64,000 bases of DNA from Bacteroidales bacterium (lineage in GTDB: Bacteria; Bacteroidota; Bacteroidia; Bacteroidales; UBA932): NCBI GenBank assembly GCA_017395045.1, contig JAFPWG010000028.1, positions 1 to 64,000 on the forward strand, read 5' to 3'. Shown in pieces: positions 50,018 through 60,164 of this stretch. A program made the translations under genes and the position numbers. Below the pieces are notes generated by a model. That model made no database searches and was not told where the DNA came from. It worked only from the letters and a program-made list of their open reading frames with translations. The stretch's first letter is position 1. Each line of letters begins with the position of its first letter.

Positions 50018-52171
50018 TTATCGGGCAACCGAAAATGAGACTGATAGGGAATGGCCGTCATTGTCCACCACGGTGACGGTGTGTTTTCCGGGGTCGGGAG
50101 AGAGGCGCATCTGGTGGATGAGGCGGGTTTCTCCCAGGTAGGATTGGTCCAGGTGCCAATACACGGTGGCATCGGGATTCCGGTGGATGACTTGGAATAC
50201 GGCTCCTTCCATGCTTCCGTCCAGCCCGCGGGGGAAGGTAAGGATGCAGCCGGATTCAGGGTAAAGGAACTCCATCGGCGCAGGATCCCGGCCGGGAAGG
50301 ACTTGATATTCAGGGTGGTAAGACTTATAGTACCACTCCATCGCGGGCGGTAGGCGGAATACGCCGTCCCGGTGATAGGGACAGGCAGCGCTTTCGGCCG
50401 CTTTCTCCGGCAGTCGGACATTCTCCCATTCGGGACAGTCCGGACTCTTCAGCATTCCGGAGGCGGTGCAGACATCCAGGAAAAGGCCTTCCTGCAGCGG
50501 CTCGTCGAACCATTCGGCCGAGGCGGGCAGCAGGCCCAGCAGTTCGAACAGGACCGGGCCGGCGGTCTTCGCGCCGGTCATTCCTGCGACGCCGTGTCCG
50601 TCGGCGTTACCGCACCAGACGCCCACGGCGTAGTCCGGCGTGACGCCCACGGCCCAGGCATCCCTCGACCCGTAGCTGGTTCCCGTCTTCCAGGCGGCCT
50701 TCCGGACGGACCGGATCAGTTTCCAGTCGATTTCATCGGGCCGGTTGACCTCCTTCAGCGCTTCGAAGGTATACCAGAGGGCGGTCTGGTCCCGGAAGGG
50801 GGAGCCGGTCTCCAGTCCTTCATAGCTCCGTACCATTCCTGCGTAGGCCCGGGTGATGTCCAGGAGCGTCCCCTCTCCACCGCCCAGGATGAGGGAAAGG
50901 CCGTAGTCGGAAGCGTCCCGGTTCAAAGTGGAAAGCCCTGCTTCCCGGAGAATCTCCAGGAAACGCGGCGCCCCGTACTCGCGCAGCAGATGCACGGCGG
51001 GTACGTTCAGGGAACGGGCCAGGGCCTCCGCGGCGGGGACGGCCCCGTGGAACTGCCGGTCGAAGTTTTCCGGCGTAAAACCGCTCAGGTTTACCGGCGT
51101 GTCCGCCAAGAGGGTCCGCGGCAGGATGACACCCTCCTGCAAAGCGGCGCAATACAGGAATGGCTTGAGAATGCTGCCCGTACTGCGCGGCGCCCGGGCG
51201 ATGTCCACGTCCGAGCCCGGACGTGTCCGGGAAGGGGACGTGTTGCCGATATACGCCATCGTTTTCCCGGTCCGGATATCGAGGATGACCGCTGCCAGGT
51301 CCGCGATTCCGCCCCGGTCCAGTTCGTCGGACCAGCGGTCGGCGACGGTTTCGGCCTGTCGCTGCAGATGGATGTCGATGCCGGAGCGGGTCCTTTCTCC
51401 GTGCGGCTGCGCCTCCACCCAGTGGCGCGCCAGCGACGGAAGGGGATACGGAGCGTCCGGAAGCGGCTCCTCCAGCGCGTCTTCCAGGGTCCCGGCATCG
51501 ATGTAACCCCGTTTATGGAGCTTTTCCAGCAGGCGGTTCCGTTTTTCCAGCAGCTTTTCCCGACCCTTACCGGGATGGATGCTGGAAGGGGCGTTGGGCA
51601 GGATGGCAAGAGTGGCGGATTCGGCCCAGGAGAGCTGGTCGGCCGGACGTCCAAAGTAACGCCAGGCGGCCGCCTCCAACCCGACGACATTCCCTCCGAA
51701 CGGGGCATGGGAGGCATACAACGCCAGAATCCGCTTCTTGGGATACCGGAGTTCCAGCCGGGTGGCCTGGACGGCTTCCACCACCTTCTGCCAAAATGTC
51801 CGTTCGCGTCGTCCTCTGGACAGACGGATGACCTGCATCGTAATCGTACTGCCGCCGCTTACGACATGTCCCGCCCGGAGGTTGCTTGCGGCGGCGCGGA
51901 CGAGGGCGCCCGGGTCCACGCCGGGGTGCCGGTAGAAATGCCGGTCCTCGAACTGGACGATGGCGGTAGCGCACCGGTAAGGGACGGTGTCACAGGGCGG
52001 GAAACGCCACTGCTGGTCATCCGCAATACGGGCGCCCAGCAGTTCCCCGCCGCGGTCGGTGACGACCGTCGCGTAGGATACGCCTTTGAAAAGGTCCCTC
52101 GGCAGGCAGCAGAGCCAGCCTGCCAGAAGGACCGAAATGACAATCAGATAGACTTTCTGCCCCCGGGTCAT
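50018..52171 (-). CDS. pbpC: Penicillin-binding protein 1C
   Basis: 717 residues from ATG 52171, which overlaps the A2M stop by ATGA. One N-terminal membrane helix (about 7-24), GT51 transglycosylase (about 50-225) with catalytic Glu75 in FEDRHFYRHPGVD, transpeptidase (about 290-560) with S333-I-L-K336 and the later KTGTSYGSRDAW, then a C-terminal BiPBP_C domain (about 630-717). Polymerises glycan strands at the periplasmic face. pbpC next to an A2M gene mirrors E. coli pbpC-yfhM, where the two are thought to cooperate in envelope defence and repair. Confidence 0.95.
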   Translation of the reverse strand: MTRGQKVYLIVISVLLAGWLCCLPRDLFKGVSYATVVTDRGGELLGARIADDQQWRFPPCDTVPYRCATAIVQFEDRHFYRHPGVDPGALVRAAASNLRAGHVVSGGSTITMQVIRLSRGRRERTFWQKVVEAVQATRLELRYPKKRILALYASHAPFGGNVVGLEAAAWRYFGRPADQLSWAESATLAILPNAPSSIHPGKGREKLLEKRNRLLEKLHKRGYIDAGTLEDALEEPLPDAPYPLPSLARHWVEAQPHGERTRSGIDIHLQRQAETVADRWSDELDRGGIADLAAVILDIRTGKTMAYIGNTSPSRTRPGSDVDIARAPRSTGSILKPFLYCAALQEGVILPRTLLADTPVNLSGFTPENFDRQFHGAVPAAEALARSLNVPAVHLLREYGAPRFLEILREAGLSTLNRDASDYGLSLILGGGEGTLLDITRAYAGMVRSYEGLETGSPFRDQTALWYTFEALKEVNRPDEIDWKLIRSVRKAAWKTGTSYGSRDAWAVGVTPDYAVGVWCGNADGHGVAGMTGAKTAGPVLFELLGLLPASAEWFDEPLQEGLFLDVCTASGMLKSPDCPEWENVRLPEKAAESAACPYHRDGVFRLPPAMEWYYKSYHPEYQVLPGRDPAPMEFLYPESGCILTFPRGLDGSMEGAVFQVIHRNPDATVYWHLDQSYLGETRLIHQMRLSPDPGKHTVTVVDNDGHSLSVSFSVAR

Positions 52172-55100
52172 CGGACGACGGCCGTGGAACCGGATGCCGT
52201 GTTGGCGGCTACGTGAGGGTCGTACATCGCCGAGCAGGTGATGGCCGGCAGGGTGTACGTTCCTTCGTAGGCGGCACGCAGCTTCAGCGTGAAGGTTCGG
52301 GACTTGCCGTGCGGCAGGTCGAAGAACCAGTTGCACCGGTCGTCCCGGATGTCGCGGTAGTCGGCCTCACCGTCGCCGGCACCTCCGCGGAGCCGGTCGT
52401 TCAGGATCGTCCAGCCGGAGGGAATACGCTCGCTGAGGGCGAGGGAAGAGTAATCGCGGGCCGTCGGGTTGGATACTTTCACGACGGCGGTGAACTCCGT
52501 TCCCTGCGGGATGGAAGCGGGCTTGAGGGCCGATCCGTCCGTATTCTGGTAAGTGACGGAGATCTGCAGGCCGTTGGCAGCGGCGGGTACCGGCGTGCCG
52601 GCCGGAGCACGGGAAACCGTGGTCAGGGTGGCGTACAACAGGTTGTCGGACGTATTCTTTACTTCTACGTTGCCGGAGACGGGCTGTACATATACGGATT
52701 GGGCCGTGGTAACTGCGTTGCCTCCCACCGTGGCGCGGATGGCTTGCGAACCGACCTTGGCGGCAAGGCGGTCCATCGCCATGGCCGCAAAGGCGGCTTC
52801 CTGCGTAGAGTACCAGCCCTGATTGATCTCTCCGGCGACTTCCTGGGCCGTCGGGATCGCCTCTCCCAGCCGGTCGGCCAGGGCCAGGGCCTGGAGGGTT
52901 ACGGACTTGTCACGGAGGGAGGATCCGTAGGTGAAATCGCCGGCCCGGTTGTCGTCGGAGACCTTTTCGATGCGGTCGATGAGCTCGCCGGCCGCCTTGG
53001 CCTTGCCGGCGGCCGCATAGGCTGCGGCGAGCATCCAGGCGGCCCGGTCGTCCAGGTTTCCGGCTTCCTTGAGGCGGTTCATCGCCCCGTTGGCGGGATC
53101 GCCCGCGACGGCCAGGGTGTACAGGCGGTAGCACTCGTCCAGGTCGCTGAAGGCGGCGTTGCCGGCCTTGCGGTAAGCCTGGCTGAGATTCGTCTGGAAG
53201 CGTTTCCAGTTGCCCAGGACATCTTTCTGGACTTCGATTCCGGCGGCCGCCGCCTCGGAGAGGAACTGGCCGGCCATGGAACTCACCCAGCTGTCGGACA
53301 CGGTGCCGCCGCTCCAGTAGGAGAAGCCGCCGTCGCTCCGCTGGCGGGCGTAGACCTGGTGGATGATGCCGGGCAGAAGCTCCCTCGCCTCCGCGGCATC
53401 GGCCTCGGACAGTTGCGGCAGCAGGTGCAGGAGCGTCAGGCCCCGGGCGGAGAGCTGCTCGGTGCAGTTGTACGGGTAGTTCTTCATGGTCTTGTACAGG
53501 CCGGCTGCATCGACTGCCGGGAATCCGGCCAGTTCCAGGGTGGATCCCTCGCGGGCGTCGAAGGCGACGGTCTTCCCGCCCGCGATCTTTTCCTGCCGGA
53601 CGGTCACGGTCTCCGGATTCGGGTTCACGACCTGGATGTCAATGGTTTCGAAAGCCTTGTGGGAGGCCCCGTCTGCCTGGACGGTCACCTGGGCCGGTCC
53701 TTCGCCTACGGCCTTGAGGGCGAAGCGGACCACCTGGTCGCCCGCCTTGTCAAAGGCGGCGGAAGCGGATGCGGGACCATCGACCTGCAGGGCGCCGGTG
53801 GCTTTTACGGTCACCCGGGCGTTCCGGATATCGTCGGTGAGGGCGAAGACATTGACCGGCAGGACCACCTGCTCGCCGGTGCACACCTGTGCGGGCAGGG
53901 AACTGAGGACCATCAGGGGCGATTTCACCGTGACGGTGCGGTCGGCGTTGCCGTAGGCGCCGTCGTGGCCGGCAACGACCATTACGCGGAGACTTCCGAT
54001 ATACATCGGGAGCTTGACCTCGTGCGTGGCCGTGCCTTTCTTGAGGGTGAAGGGGCCGAGGAACCGGACCACCGGGTTGAACCGGTTGTCCTTGCGTGCC
54101 GCGCGGATGTTCTCCTCGTCACCGCCGATGCTGAGCATCGGGCTGAGGGTACCGCCACGGTATCCGATGACCTGGTCGTACAGGTCCCAGGTCTTCACGC
54201 CCAGGGCCTCGGTTCTGTACATCGCGTCCCACGGGGCAGGCGTCTTGAAGGCCGTGAGGTCCAGCAGACCCTCGTCCACGACGGCGAGGGTGTAGGTCAT
54301 CGGCTTGCCGGACTTTTCGGAAACCTGTACCTTGAAGGCCTTTTCGGGTTCCACGGTATCGGGCGCCTTGACGACCGGTTCCAGATGCGAGGCGGGATTC
54401 TCCACCTTCACCCGCTTGACACCGTACAGACGGAGCGGCCGGCTGCCTGCGGTGACGGCATAAGGCTGCACCAGGGTGATGTGGACATAGAAGTTCGGAG
54501 CCATCTCCGGGGTGACAGTGAAGGCGAAGGCGGCATCCTTCAGGCTGTCCGTGGATACCCATTGGCGGGAAATGACCCCTGCGGCATTCTCCAGCGAGAC
54601 CAGGGCGTGGCCGCCCGGGGTGGAGGGGATATAGACCGTCGCTTTCTCGCCGGCCAGATAGCCTTCCTTGTCGGTGGAGAAGGTAAGCATGGAGACGGCG
54701 TCCGGATTCTCCCGGCCGGCGCGGCCCGCATAGCCGGCTTCGTCGATGACGACGGTCCGGCCGGAGATGTGCCCGCCGGCGACGTCGCGTACGACCACCA
54801 GGTAGCGTCCCCAGTCGGCGGCCTCTGCCCGGAGGGTGAAAGTGGCGTCCTGCGAACCGGAAACGAGGGTGCCGGAGGCAACCGGCTTGGCTTCCTGTCC
54901 GTTCACGTAGCTCTGGATATCCTCAGGACGGTCCTCCCACCACCAGCTCCACTGGAGCTTGAATACGCGGTATTCCAGCTGGCGGCCGCTCAGGCGCTGC
55001 CCGGCAGCGTCCACTACGGCCACGCGGACAGTGTGGTCCTTGCCGGCCTCGAGTTCATCGCCAGGCAGTTTCAGCCCCACATAGGCCGGGAACGGGGAGT

Positions 55101-57546
55101 ACGTGACGGTCTGGGTGGTGAAACTCTCGTCACCGCCGCCCTCTTCCACCGAGGTGACGATGAAGGCGGACAGGAGTCCGGGAGCATCCTTGGCGGCCGG
55201 CAGGTTGAACGCGGGTTCGGCGGTTCCATCCGGGGACAGGACGGTCTTGAACAGTTCGTGTTCGCTGGTCTCGAAAGAGGCGGCCGGGTTCCGGAAAGTG
55301 TAGCCGTCGAATCCCTGGAAGGTGGAAGGTCCCTTGCCCAGGGTCATCGTCGCGTGGGCCTTCAGGCCGTTTGCAGGAACACCGGTGAGCCAGGAAGAGG
55401 TGAGTTTTCCGGCGGTGCGGGAACCGCCCACAAGGATATCGCCGGGGAGTTCCAGGTCCACTTTGAGACGGTTGGGGCGGATGGTCTCGATGCGGAGTCC
55501 CTTATGGAAGGCGGAGCCGCCTACTTTGATATAGGCGTTCCACAGGCCGGTGGGATCGTCGGTGGACGTGGCGATCGGGAAAGCGTAGAAACCATCCTGG
55601 CCGGTCGCGGTCATCCGGGTATAGAACTGGCCCTGGGGCGTGTACAGTTCAAGGGCGGCGGGGTGGCCTTCCGGAAGCCGCTGCGCCTTGTCGGCCAGGA
55701 TCATGGTCACGTGCAGGGTGTCGCCCGGGCGCCAGACGCCGCGCTCGCCGTACACGAAGGCCTTGAGGCCCTTGGCGACGGCCTGTCCGGACACGTCGAA
55801 ACGGCTGAGGGACTTTTCACCGCCGTCCTTCATCCTCAGGTAGCCCGTGGTCTTTCCCTTCCGGGCCAGGAGGACGAAGGGTTTACGGGGGACGGATATT
55901 TCGGCCAGGCCTTTCCCGTCGGACTTGGCGGTACCGATGCGCTGGAGCTGGAAATCATACACTTCCAGGTCCACGCCGGGCAGGGGCTTGGCCTCCTTGA
56001 TGTCCGTCACGGCGGCCCACATCGTCTTCCCTCCCGCATACTGGGCGACGAGTCCCAGGTTGGAGGAGAGCAGGTTCACCGTCGGGAACCGGTCGGAATC
56101 CATGTAGTAGGTGGGCTTCTCCGGGTTGTTCCGGTCTTCCCATTCGTACAGGTTCCAGTTGTAGTCGCTGTCCCACCAGTAGGAGTTCTGGGTTTCCCAT
56201 TCGGCTTCCTCTTCCGCAGAAAGGCTCCCGTCCGTGACAGGGATCATCTTCGGGGCGGGCTTCCCGCCGTACAGGGAATATTCCTGGCGGAAGGAGAGTT
56301 TGATGCGGTAGATGGCGCCGGGCTCCCGCTTGAACAGGTTGGAGAGGTCCACGCTGAAGTCGTTCCATTGGTGCAGGTCGCGGTTCCCGTCCAGGTTGAG
56401 GGGAATCTGGCGGCTGTAAACGAGCCTGCCGGACCGGCGGAGGTTGTTGGAACCGTCCAGGTCGTTTTCCTGGAGGAACAGGAGCACGTTGTTCTCATAG
56501 ACCTTGATGACCTTCAGGTCCACGGCCGACAGGTTCACCGCCCGGAAGGGGAGGACCAGGGAGGTTCCGTCGGGAAGGATGGTCCCGTCCAGGGGAATCG
56601 TGACGGCCGGGAAGGGGTCCTCGGCCGGGAACCCGGTCTGGAAATCTTCGCCCAGGGCGAGACCGGAGGCGCTGTGCACACCGCGATGGATGGTCAGGGC
56701 CAGGTTCTCGCCGGCTCCTTCATAATAGATGCGGGCGCAGTTGTCGCGGACGTCCATGGTCTGGCGGACTACATCGCTCAGTTCGATAAGGCCTTCCCGG
56801 GCGGCGTCGGCGGCAAGGGGCTCGCTGAAGCGGACTTCTACATAGGGATTGCCCGTCCGGGTGATGCGGGTGTCGATGACCTTGAATGCGCCGGCGGCCG
56901 GAATGACGGCCTTGGCCTGGTATGTATCTCGGAAACCGTTGATTTTCAGTTTGATGGTGACGGGTGTGTCCTTGTCGCCCCGGGCGATGCCAGCGGTCTC
57001 GAACCGCCAGGCGGTACCCTCTCCGGTCAAAGTGACCGGGGTGTCGGGATCCAGGGTGAGCTGGATGTCTTCCGCCGCGGCGGGGGCGCTGAGCGTGACG
57101 GCGCCCTGCAGCCGGGCCTCGTTCTGGATAGTAATACCGTCAATCGACAGGACGGCTGTCTTGGGCGTGGACCGGAACTTGAACCGGAATGCCTGGCAGT
57201 CCTTTTCCTTCACGTCCAGGACCTTTCCGACCCGGAAGGTCCCCTCATATACGGTGCCTTCCTTCAGGGAAGCGTCCGGAACGAATTCCACCACGGTCGG
57301 GCTCAGCCACCGGGACGAACCCGGGAGCGACGGTTTGAAGGAGAAAAGTCCGTCGCTTTGGCGCTCCATCGGAACGGGAGAGGCCAGTTCCACACGCAGG
57401 GCGGTGCCGTCGGACACCACGCCGCCCGTATAGGCTTTGACATAGTTGGCGAAGGCCTTGTCGGGCCCGTCTGCCCCTTCCCGGGGCGCACATGCGGCTG
57501 CTGCCGCCAGGATGAGGAGAAAACTCCAGAAGCGGAATGCTCTCAT
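52168..57546 (-). CDS. yfhM: YfhM-type alpha-2-macroglobulin lipoprotein, thioester intact
   Basis: 1792 residues, lipoprotein signal MRAFRFWSFLLILAAAAAC with the lipid Cys at 19. Multiple MG domains, then the thioester sequence YPYNCTEQ with C1361 and Q1364 (CxEQ), followed by the helical TED (GGFSYWSGGTVSDSWVSSM) and the C-terminal receptor-like domain (SERIPSGWTILNDRLRGG). Such bacterial A2Ms trap proteases covalently in the periplasm or at the surface. Upstream and coupled with pbpC by a four-base overlap. A TATCTTTG box lies 20 bp before the ATG. Confidence 0.95.
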   Translation of the reverse strand: MRAFRFWSFLLILAAAAACAPREGADGPDKAFANYVKAYTGGVVSDGTALRVELASPVPMERQSDGLFSFKPSLPGSSRWLSPTVVEFVPDASLKEGTVYEGTFRVGKVLDVKEKDCQAFRFKFRSTPKTAVLSIDGITIQNEARLQGAVTLSAPAAAEDIQLTLDPDTPVTLTGEGTAWRFETAGIARGDKDTPVTIKLKINGFRDTYQAKAVIPAAGAFKVIDTRITRTGNPYVEVRFSEPLAADAAREGLIELSDVVRQTMDVRDNCARIYYEGAGENLALTIHRGVHSASGLALGEDFQTGFPAEDPFPAVTIPLDGTILPDGTSLVLPFRAVNLSAVDLKVIKVYENNVLLFLQENDLDGSNNLRRSGRLVYSRQIPLNLDGNRDLHQWNDFSVDLSNLFKREPGAIYRIKLSFRQEYSLYGGKPAPKMIPVTDGSLSAEEEAEWETQNSYWWDSDYNWNLYEWEDRNNPEKPTYYMDSDRFPTVNLLSSNLGLVAQYAGGKTMWAAVTDIKEAKPLPGVDLEVYDFQLQRIGTAKSDGKGLAEISVPRKPFVLLARKGKTTGYLRMKDGGEKSLSRFDVSGQAVAKGLKAFVYGERGVWRPGDTLHVTMILADKAQRLPEGHPAALELYTPQGQFYTRMTATGQDGFYAFPIATSTDDPTGLWNAYIKVGGSAFHKGLRIETIRPNRLKVDLELPGDILVGGSRTAGKLTSSWLTGVPANGLKAHATMTLGKGPSTFQGFDGYTFRNPAASFETSEHELFKTVLSPDGTAEPAFNLPAAKDAPGLLSAFIVTSVEEGGGDESFTTQTVTYSPFPAYVGLKLPGDELEAGKDHTVRVAVVDAAGQRLSGRQLEYRVFKLQWSWWWEDRPEDIQSYVNGQEAKPVASGTLVSGSQDATFTLRAEAADWGRYLVVVRDVAGGHISGRTVVIDEAGYAGRAGRENPDAVSMLTFSTDKEGYLAGEKATVYIPSTPGGHALVSLENAAGVISRQWVSTDSLKDAAFAFTVTPEMAPNFYVHITLVQPYAVTAGSRPLRLYGVKRVKVENPASHLEPVVKAPDTVEPEKAFKVQVSEKSGKPMTYTLAVVDEGLLDLTAFKTPAPWDAMYRTEALGVKTWDLYDQVIGYRGGTLSPMLSIGGDEENIRAARKDNRFNPVVRFLGPFTLKKGTATHEVKLPMYIGSLRVMVVAGHDGAYGNADRTVTVKSPLMVLSSLPAQVCTGEQVVLPVNVFALTDDIRNARVTVKATGALQVDGPASASAAFDKAGDQVVRFALKAVGEGPAQVTVQADGASHKAFETIDIQVVNPNPETVTVRQEKIAGGKTVAFDAREGSTLELAGFPAVDAAGLYKTMKNYPYNCTEQLSARGLTLLHLLPQLSEADAAEARELLPGIIHQVYARQRSDGGFSYWSGGTVSDSWVSSMAGQFLSEAAAAGIEVQKDVLGNWKRFQTNLSQAYRKAGNAAFSDLDECYRLYTLAVAGDPANGAMNRLKEAGNLDDRAAWMLAAAYAAAGKAKAAGELIDRIEKVSDDNRAGDFTYGSSLRDKSVTLQALALADRLGEAIPTAQEVAGEINQGWYSTQEAAFAAMAMDRLAAKVGSQAIRATVGGNAVTTAQSVYVQPVSGNVEVKNTSDNLLYATLTTVSRAPAGTPVPAAANGLQISVTYQNTDGSALKPASIPQGTEFTAVVKVSNPTARDYSSLALSERIPSGWTILNDRLRGGAGDGEADYRDIRDDRCNWFFDLPHGKSRTFTLKLRAAYEGTYTLPAITCSAMYDPHVAANTASGSTAVVR

Positions 57547-57566
57547 AGCAGATTCTATATTTTAAT

Positions 57567-57574
57567 CAAAGATA
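57567..57574 (-). promoter_or_regulatory. -7 box for the A2M-pbpC operon
   Basis: Minus strand TATCTTTG, 20 bp before the ATG at 57546. Confidence 0.5.
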
Positions 57575-57587
57575 TGAAAACTTTTGT

Positions 57588-57595
57588 TAAATTTG
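57588..57595 (+). promoter_or_regulatory. -7 box for the outer-membrane barrel gene
   Basis: TAAATTTG, 35 bp before the ATG at 57631; divergent from the A2M -7 box 13 bp away. Confidence 0.5.
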
Positions 57596-57630
57596 CACCC
57601 ACATGCCACTAAAACAAACTAACTTATAAC

Positions 57631-58983
57631 ATGAAAAAAAACATTCTGACTGTTCTCACCCTGCTTTTTTGTAGCTTCCTTCTGTCAGCCCAGGAAAAAG
57701 AAATGAAAACCGGCTGGAGCTTCGGCGTGCTGCCTACCGCCACCTATTCCCTGGACAACGGCTTCCAGGCCGGAGCTTTCGGGGATGTCTACTATTACGG
57801 AGACGGGGGAACTTATCCGGATCCCCTTCACAAGATCAGCTGGGAGGCTTCCTATTTCACGCATAGCCACCGCATGCGCCTATATCTTGCCTATGACTCC
57901 AAGTATCTGGTTCCCAATATGCGTATCAATGCGTCGGTCACTTATATGAACGACCCCTTGTATAGCCTTTGGGGATTCAACGGAGGCGCTTCCCTGGCCC
58001 ATCTGGACAGCCCCTATACCGAGTATTGGTCCAACCAGGCCACCGGTATCAACTATTTCGGCATGAGCCGCAACATGCTGCGCGTGCTGGCCAATGTCCA
58101 GGGCCGTATCGTGGACCATCTGAACTGGGCCGCCGGTGTCAATTTCTGGAACTGGAAACTGGGAGACATGAAGGATACCGGTTACATGAAGGAAGGTTCC
58201 TCGGACAAGCACTTCTATGACAAGGAAAACACCCTGTACAAGGATTATCAGAAACTGGGCATCATCAATGCCGATGAGGCCGCCGGTGGAAAAGCTCTGG
58301 AGCTGAATGCCGGTCTCGTTTTCGATACCCGTGACATGGAGGCCGCTCCGAACCGGGGTGTCTGGGCGGAGGCCTACCTGAACGGCAATGTCCTGGACAA
58401 GCGCTATCTGAAAGCCTGCGTGTATTTCCGTCACTACATTGACATTCCCATCCACATCAAGGCCGGGGACCCGGTGTTCGCCTATCGTCTGGCGTGGCAG
58501 CAGACCATTGCCGGGGAGACGCCCCTGTACATGATCCAGAACAATCCGCTGCTGGTTCAGCGCAATATGATTTCCGAAGGTTTCGGCTCTTCCAACACGA
58601 TCCGCGGCCTGCGCGAGAACCGTATCCTGGCGGAGGGCTTCGCCTGGACCAACATGGAACTGCGCGTCAAGCTTGTGAACTTCAAGCTCTTCAACCAGTA
58701 TTTCTACATTGCCGTGAATCCCTTCTTCGATGCCGGTATCATCACCAAGCCTTACCGGGCCGACGCTTTTGAAAACGCGAAGGGGAGCAATGCGGCCACC
58801 TATATGCCGCTGGCCAAGCTCTATGACGCTTCCATGGCCCGCGATATCATCTATAGCGGCGGTGGCGGACTCAAGATAGCCATGAACCAGAACTTCATCG
58901 TTTCCGTGGAGCTGGCCAAGTGTTTCTACAAGCCGCTGGATGCCGGCATGTGGCTCGGCATCGGCATCAACTACCAGTTCTAA
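57631..58983 (+). CDS. Outer-membrane beta-barrel protein, surface-antigen/Omp85-like
   Basis: 450 residues. Signal peptide (MKKNILTVLTLLFCSFLLSAQ), then alternating beta-strands to a C-terminal Phe (LGIGINYQF), the classical BAM recognition end. SSNTIRGLRENRILAEGFAW resembles the RGF/Y motif and strands of Omp85/D15 barrels, but there are no POTRA domains, so it is barrel-only. Role unknown: transport or assembly accessory. Its stop overlaps the convergent PatB stop by three or four bases. Divergent from the A2M-pbpC operon. Confidence 0.75.
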   Translation: MKKNILTVLTLLFCSFLLSAQEKEMKTGWSFGVLPTATYSLDNGFQAGAFGDVYYYGDGGTYPDPLHKISWEASYFTHSHRMRLYLAYDSKYLVPNMRINASVTYMNDPLYSLWGFNGGASLAHLDSPYTEYWSNQATGINYFGMSRNMLRVLANVQGRIVDHLNWAAGVNFWNWKLGDMKDTGYMKEGSSDKHFYDKENTLYKDYQKLGIINADEAAGGKALELNAGLVFDTRDMEAAPNRGVWAEAYLNGNVLDKRYLKACVYFRHYIDIPIHIKAGDPVFAYRLAWQQTIAGETPLYMIQNNPLLVQRNMISEGFGSSNTIRGLRENRILAEGFAWTNMELRVKLVNFKLFNQYFYIAVNPFFDAGIITKPYRADAFENAKGSNAATYMPLAKLYDASMARDIIYSGGGGLKIAMNQNFIVSVELAKCFYKPLDAGMWLGIGINYQF

Positions 58984-60164
58984 TAGGATTCGAATCCGTC
59001 CTTCAACCGTCCCAGGGCTGCCGTCAAGGTCGCTCTGGGACATGCTATGTTCAGTCGTTCGAAGCCTTCGGCGTCGGCCCCATAGATGGTGCCGGTGGAC
59101 AGGACGAGTCCCGCCTCCTTGCGAAGATGGTCCGCGAAACGCTCTGAGAAGCCTTCGAACGGCTCGTCGGCGTGCCGGGCGGCGCGGCAGTCCAGCCACA
59201 TCAGATAGGTGCCTTCGAGGGGAAGGGCGGTCACTTGGGGAAGTTCCTCCCGCAGGAAACGGTAAACCGTCTGCGCGTTCTCATACAGGTATGTCCGGAG
59301 GGCGTCCAGCCATTCCTCGGACTTGTCATAGGCGGCCTCGAGGGCTGTGCAGCCGAACACGTTCACATCGCAGCATTCGTTGTCGTTGATGGCCCGGTCG
59401 ATGCGCCGGAGCACGTCGGGATCGGCCGCGAAGATGTTCGCGATCTGGATGCCGGCGATGTTGAAAGACTTGGTGGGGGAGAAGCAGGTCGCGGAGTTCC
59501 GCACCAGTTCCTCCGGCAGGGTGGCCCACGGCGTGTAGTCGTGGCCGGGATAGGTGAGTTCGCAGTGGATCTCGTCGGAGATGATGAACACGCCGTTCTT
59601 CTGGCAGATCCGGCCGAAGCGTTCCAGCTCTTCCCGGGTCCATACCCGGCCGGCCGGGTTGTGCGGATTGCACACCAGCATCACGGTCGTCTTGGGATCG
59701 GCCGCCTTCTTCTCAAGGTCCTCCCAGTCAATCGTATAGGTATTGTCCTTGTATACCAGCGTATTGCACAGCTCCCGGCAGCCGTTGTTCCGGATGGCCG
59801 GGAAGAAAGCGTTGTACACCGGTGTCTGAACGATGACGTTGTCACCGGTACGTGCCATCGCCTTGATGCAGGCGGAATAAGCCGGAATGACACCGGTCGT
59901 CGGAATCAGCTGTTCCCGGGTAATCCCTTTCCAGCCGTGCCTCCTGTCGAACCAGTTGCTGATTGCGTCATAATAGGATTGAGGGACCAGTTCATACCCG
60001 AACACCCCGTGGTCCAGTCGCTTCCGGAGCGCTTCGAGGATAGCCGGCGAAGCCTTGAAATCCATGTCGGCCACCCACAGCGGAAGCGTCCCTTCCTCGA
60101 ACAGGTCCCATTTCACGCTGGCCGTATTCCGGCGCGGGACGATTTCATCGAAGTTGTAAGTCAT
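58980..60164 (-). CDS. patB: PatB/MalY-type PLP C-S lyase or aminotransferase
   Basis: 394 residues, fold-type I PLP enzyme. The N-terminus MTYNFDEIVPRRNTASVKWD is diagnostic of the MalY/PatB group. Asn in CNPHNPAGRVW and the PLP lysine in CFSPTKSFNIAGIQIAN are present. Members cleave cystathionine or cysteine conjugates and some transaminate. Its ATG shares TGATG with the DUF3737 stop, so the pair is coupled. Confidence 0.92.
   Translation of the reverse strand: MTYNFDEIVPRRNTASVKWDLFEEGTLPLWVADMDFKASPAILEALRKRLDHGVFGYELVPQSYYDAISNWFDRRHGWKGITREQLIPTTGVIPAYSACIKAMARTGDNVIVQTPVYNAFFPAIRNNGCRELCNTLVYKDNTYTIDWEDLEKKAADPKTTVMLVCNPHNPAGRVWTREELERFGRICQKNGVFIISDEIHCELTYPGHDYTPWATLPEELVRNSATCFSPTKSFNIAGIQIANIFAADPDVLRRIDRAINDNECCDVNVFGCTALEAAYDKSEEWLDALRTYLYENAQTVYRFLREELPQVTALPLEGTYLMWLDCRAARHADEPFEGFSERFADHLRKEAGLVLSTGTIYGADAEGFERLNIACPRATLTAALGRLKDGFESY

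Noticed and set aside
52213-57612. A 1799-codon open frame antisense to the YfhM-type macroglobulin
   Set aside because: It mirrors the reading frame of the real gene, as expected from GC-rich codons; it has no domain, signal peptide or promoter, and its residue mix is dominated by Gly, Val, Arg and His.
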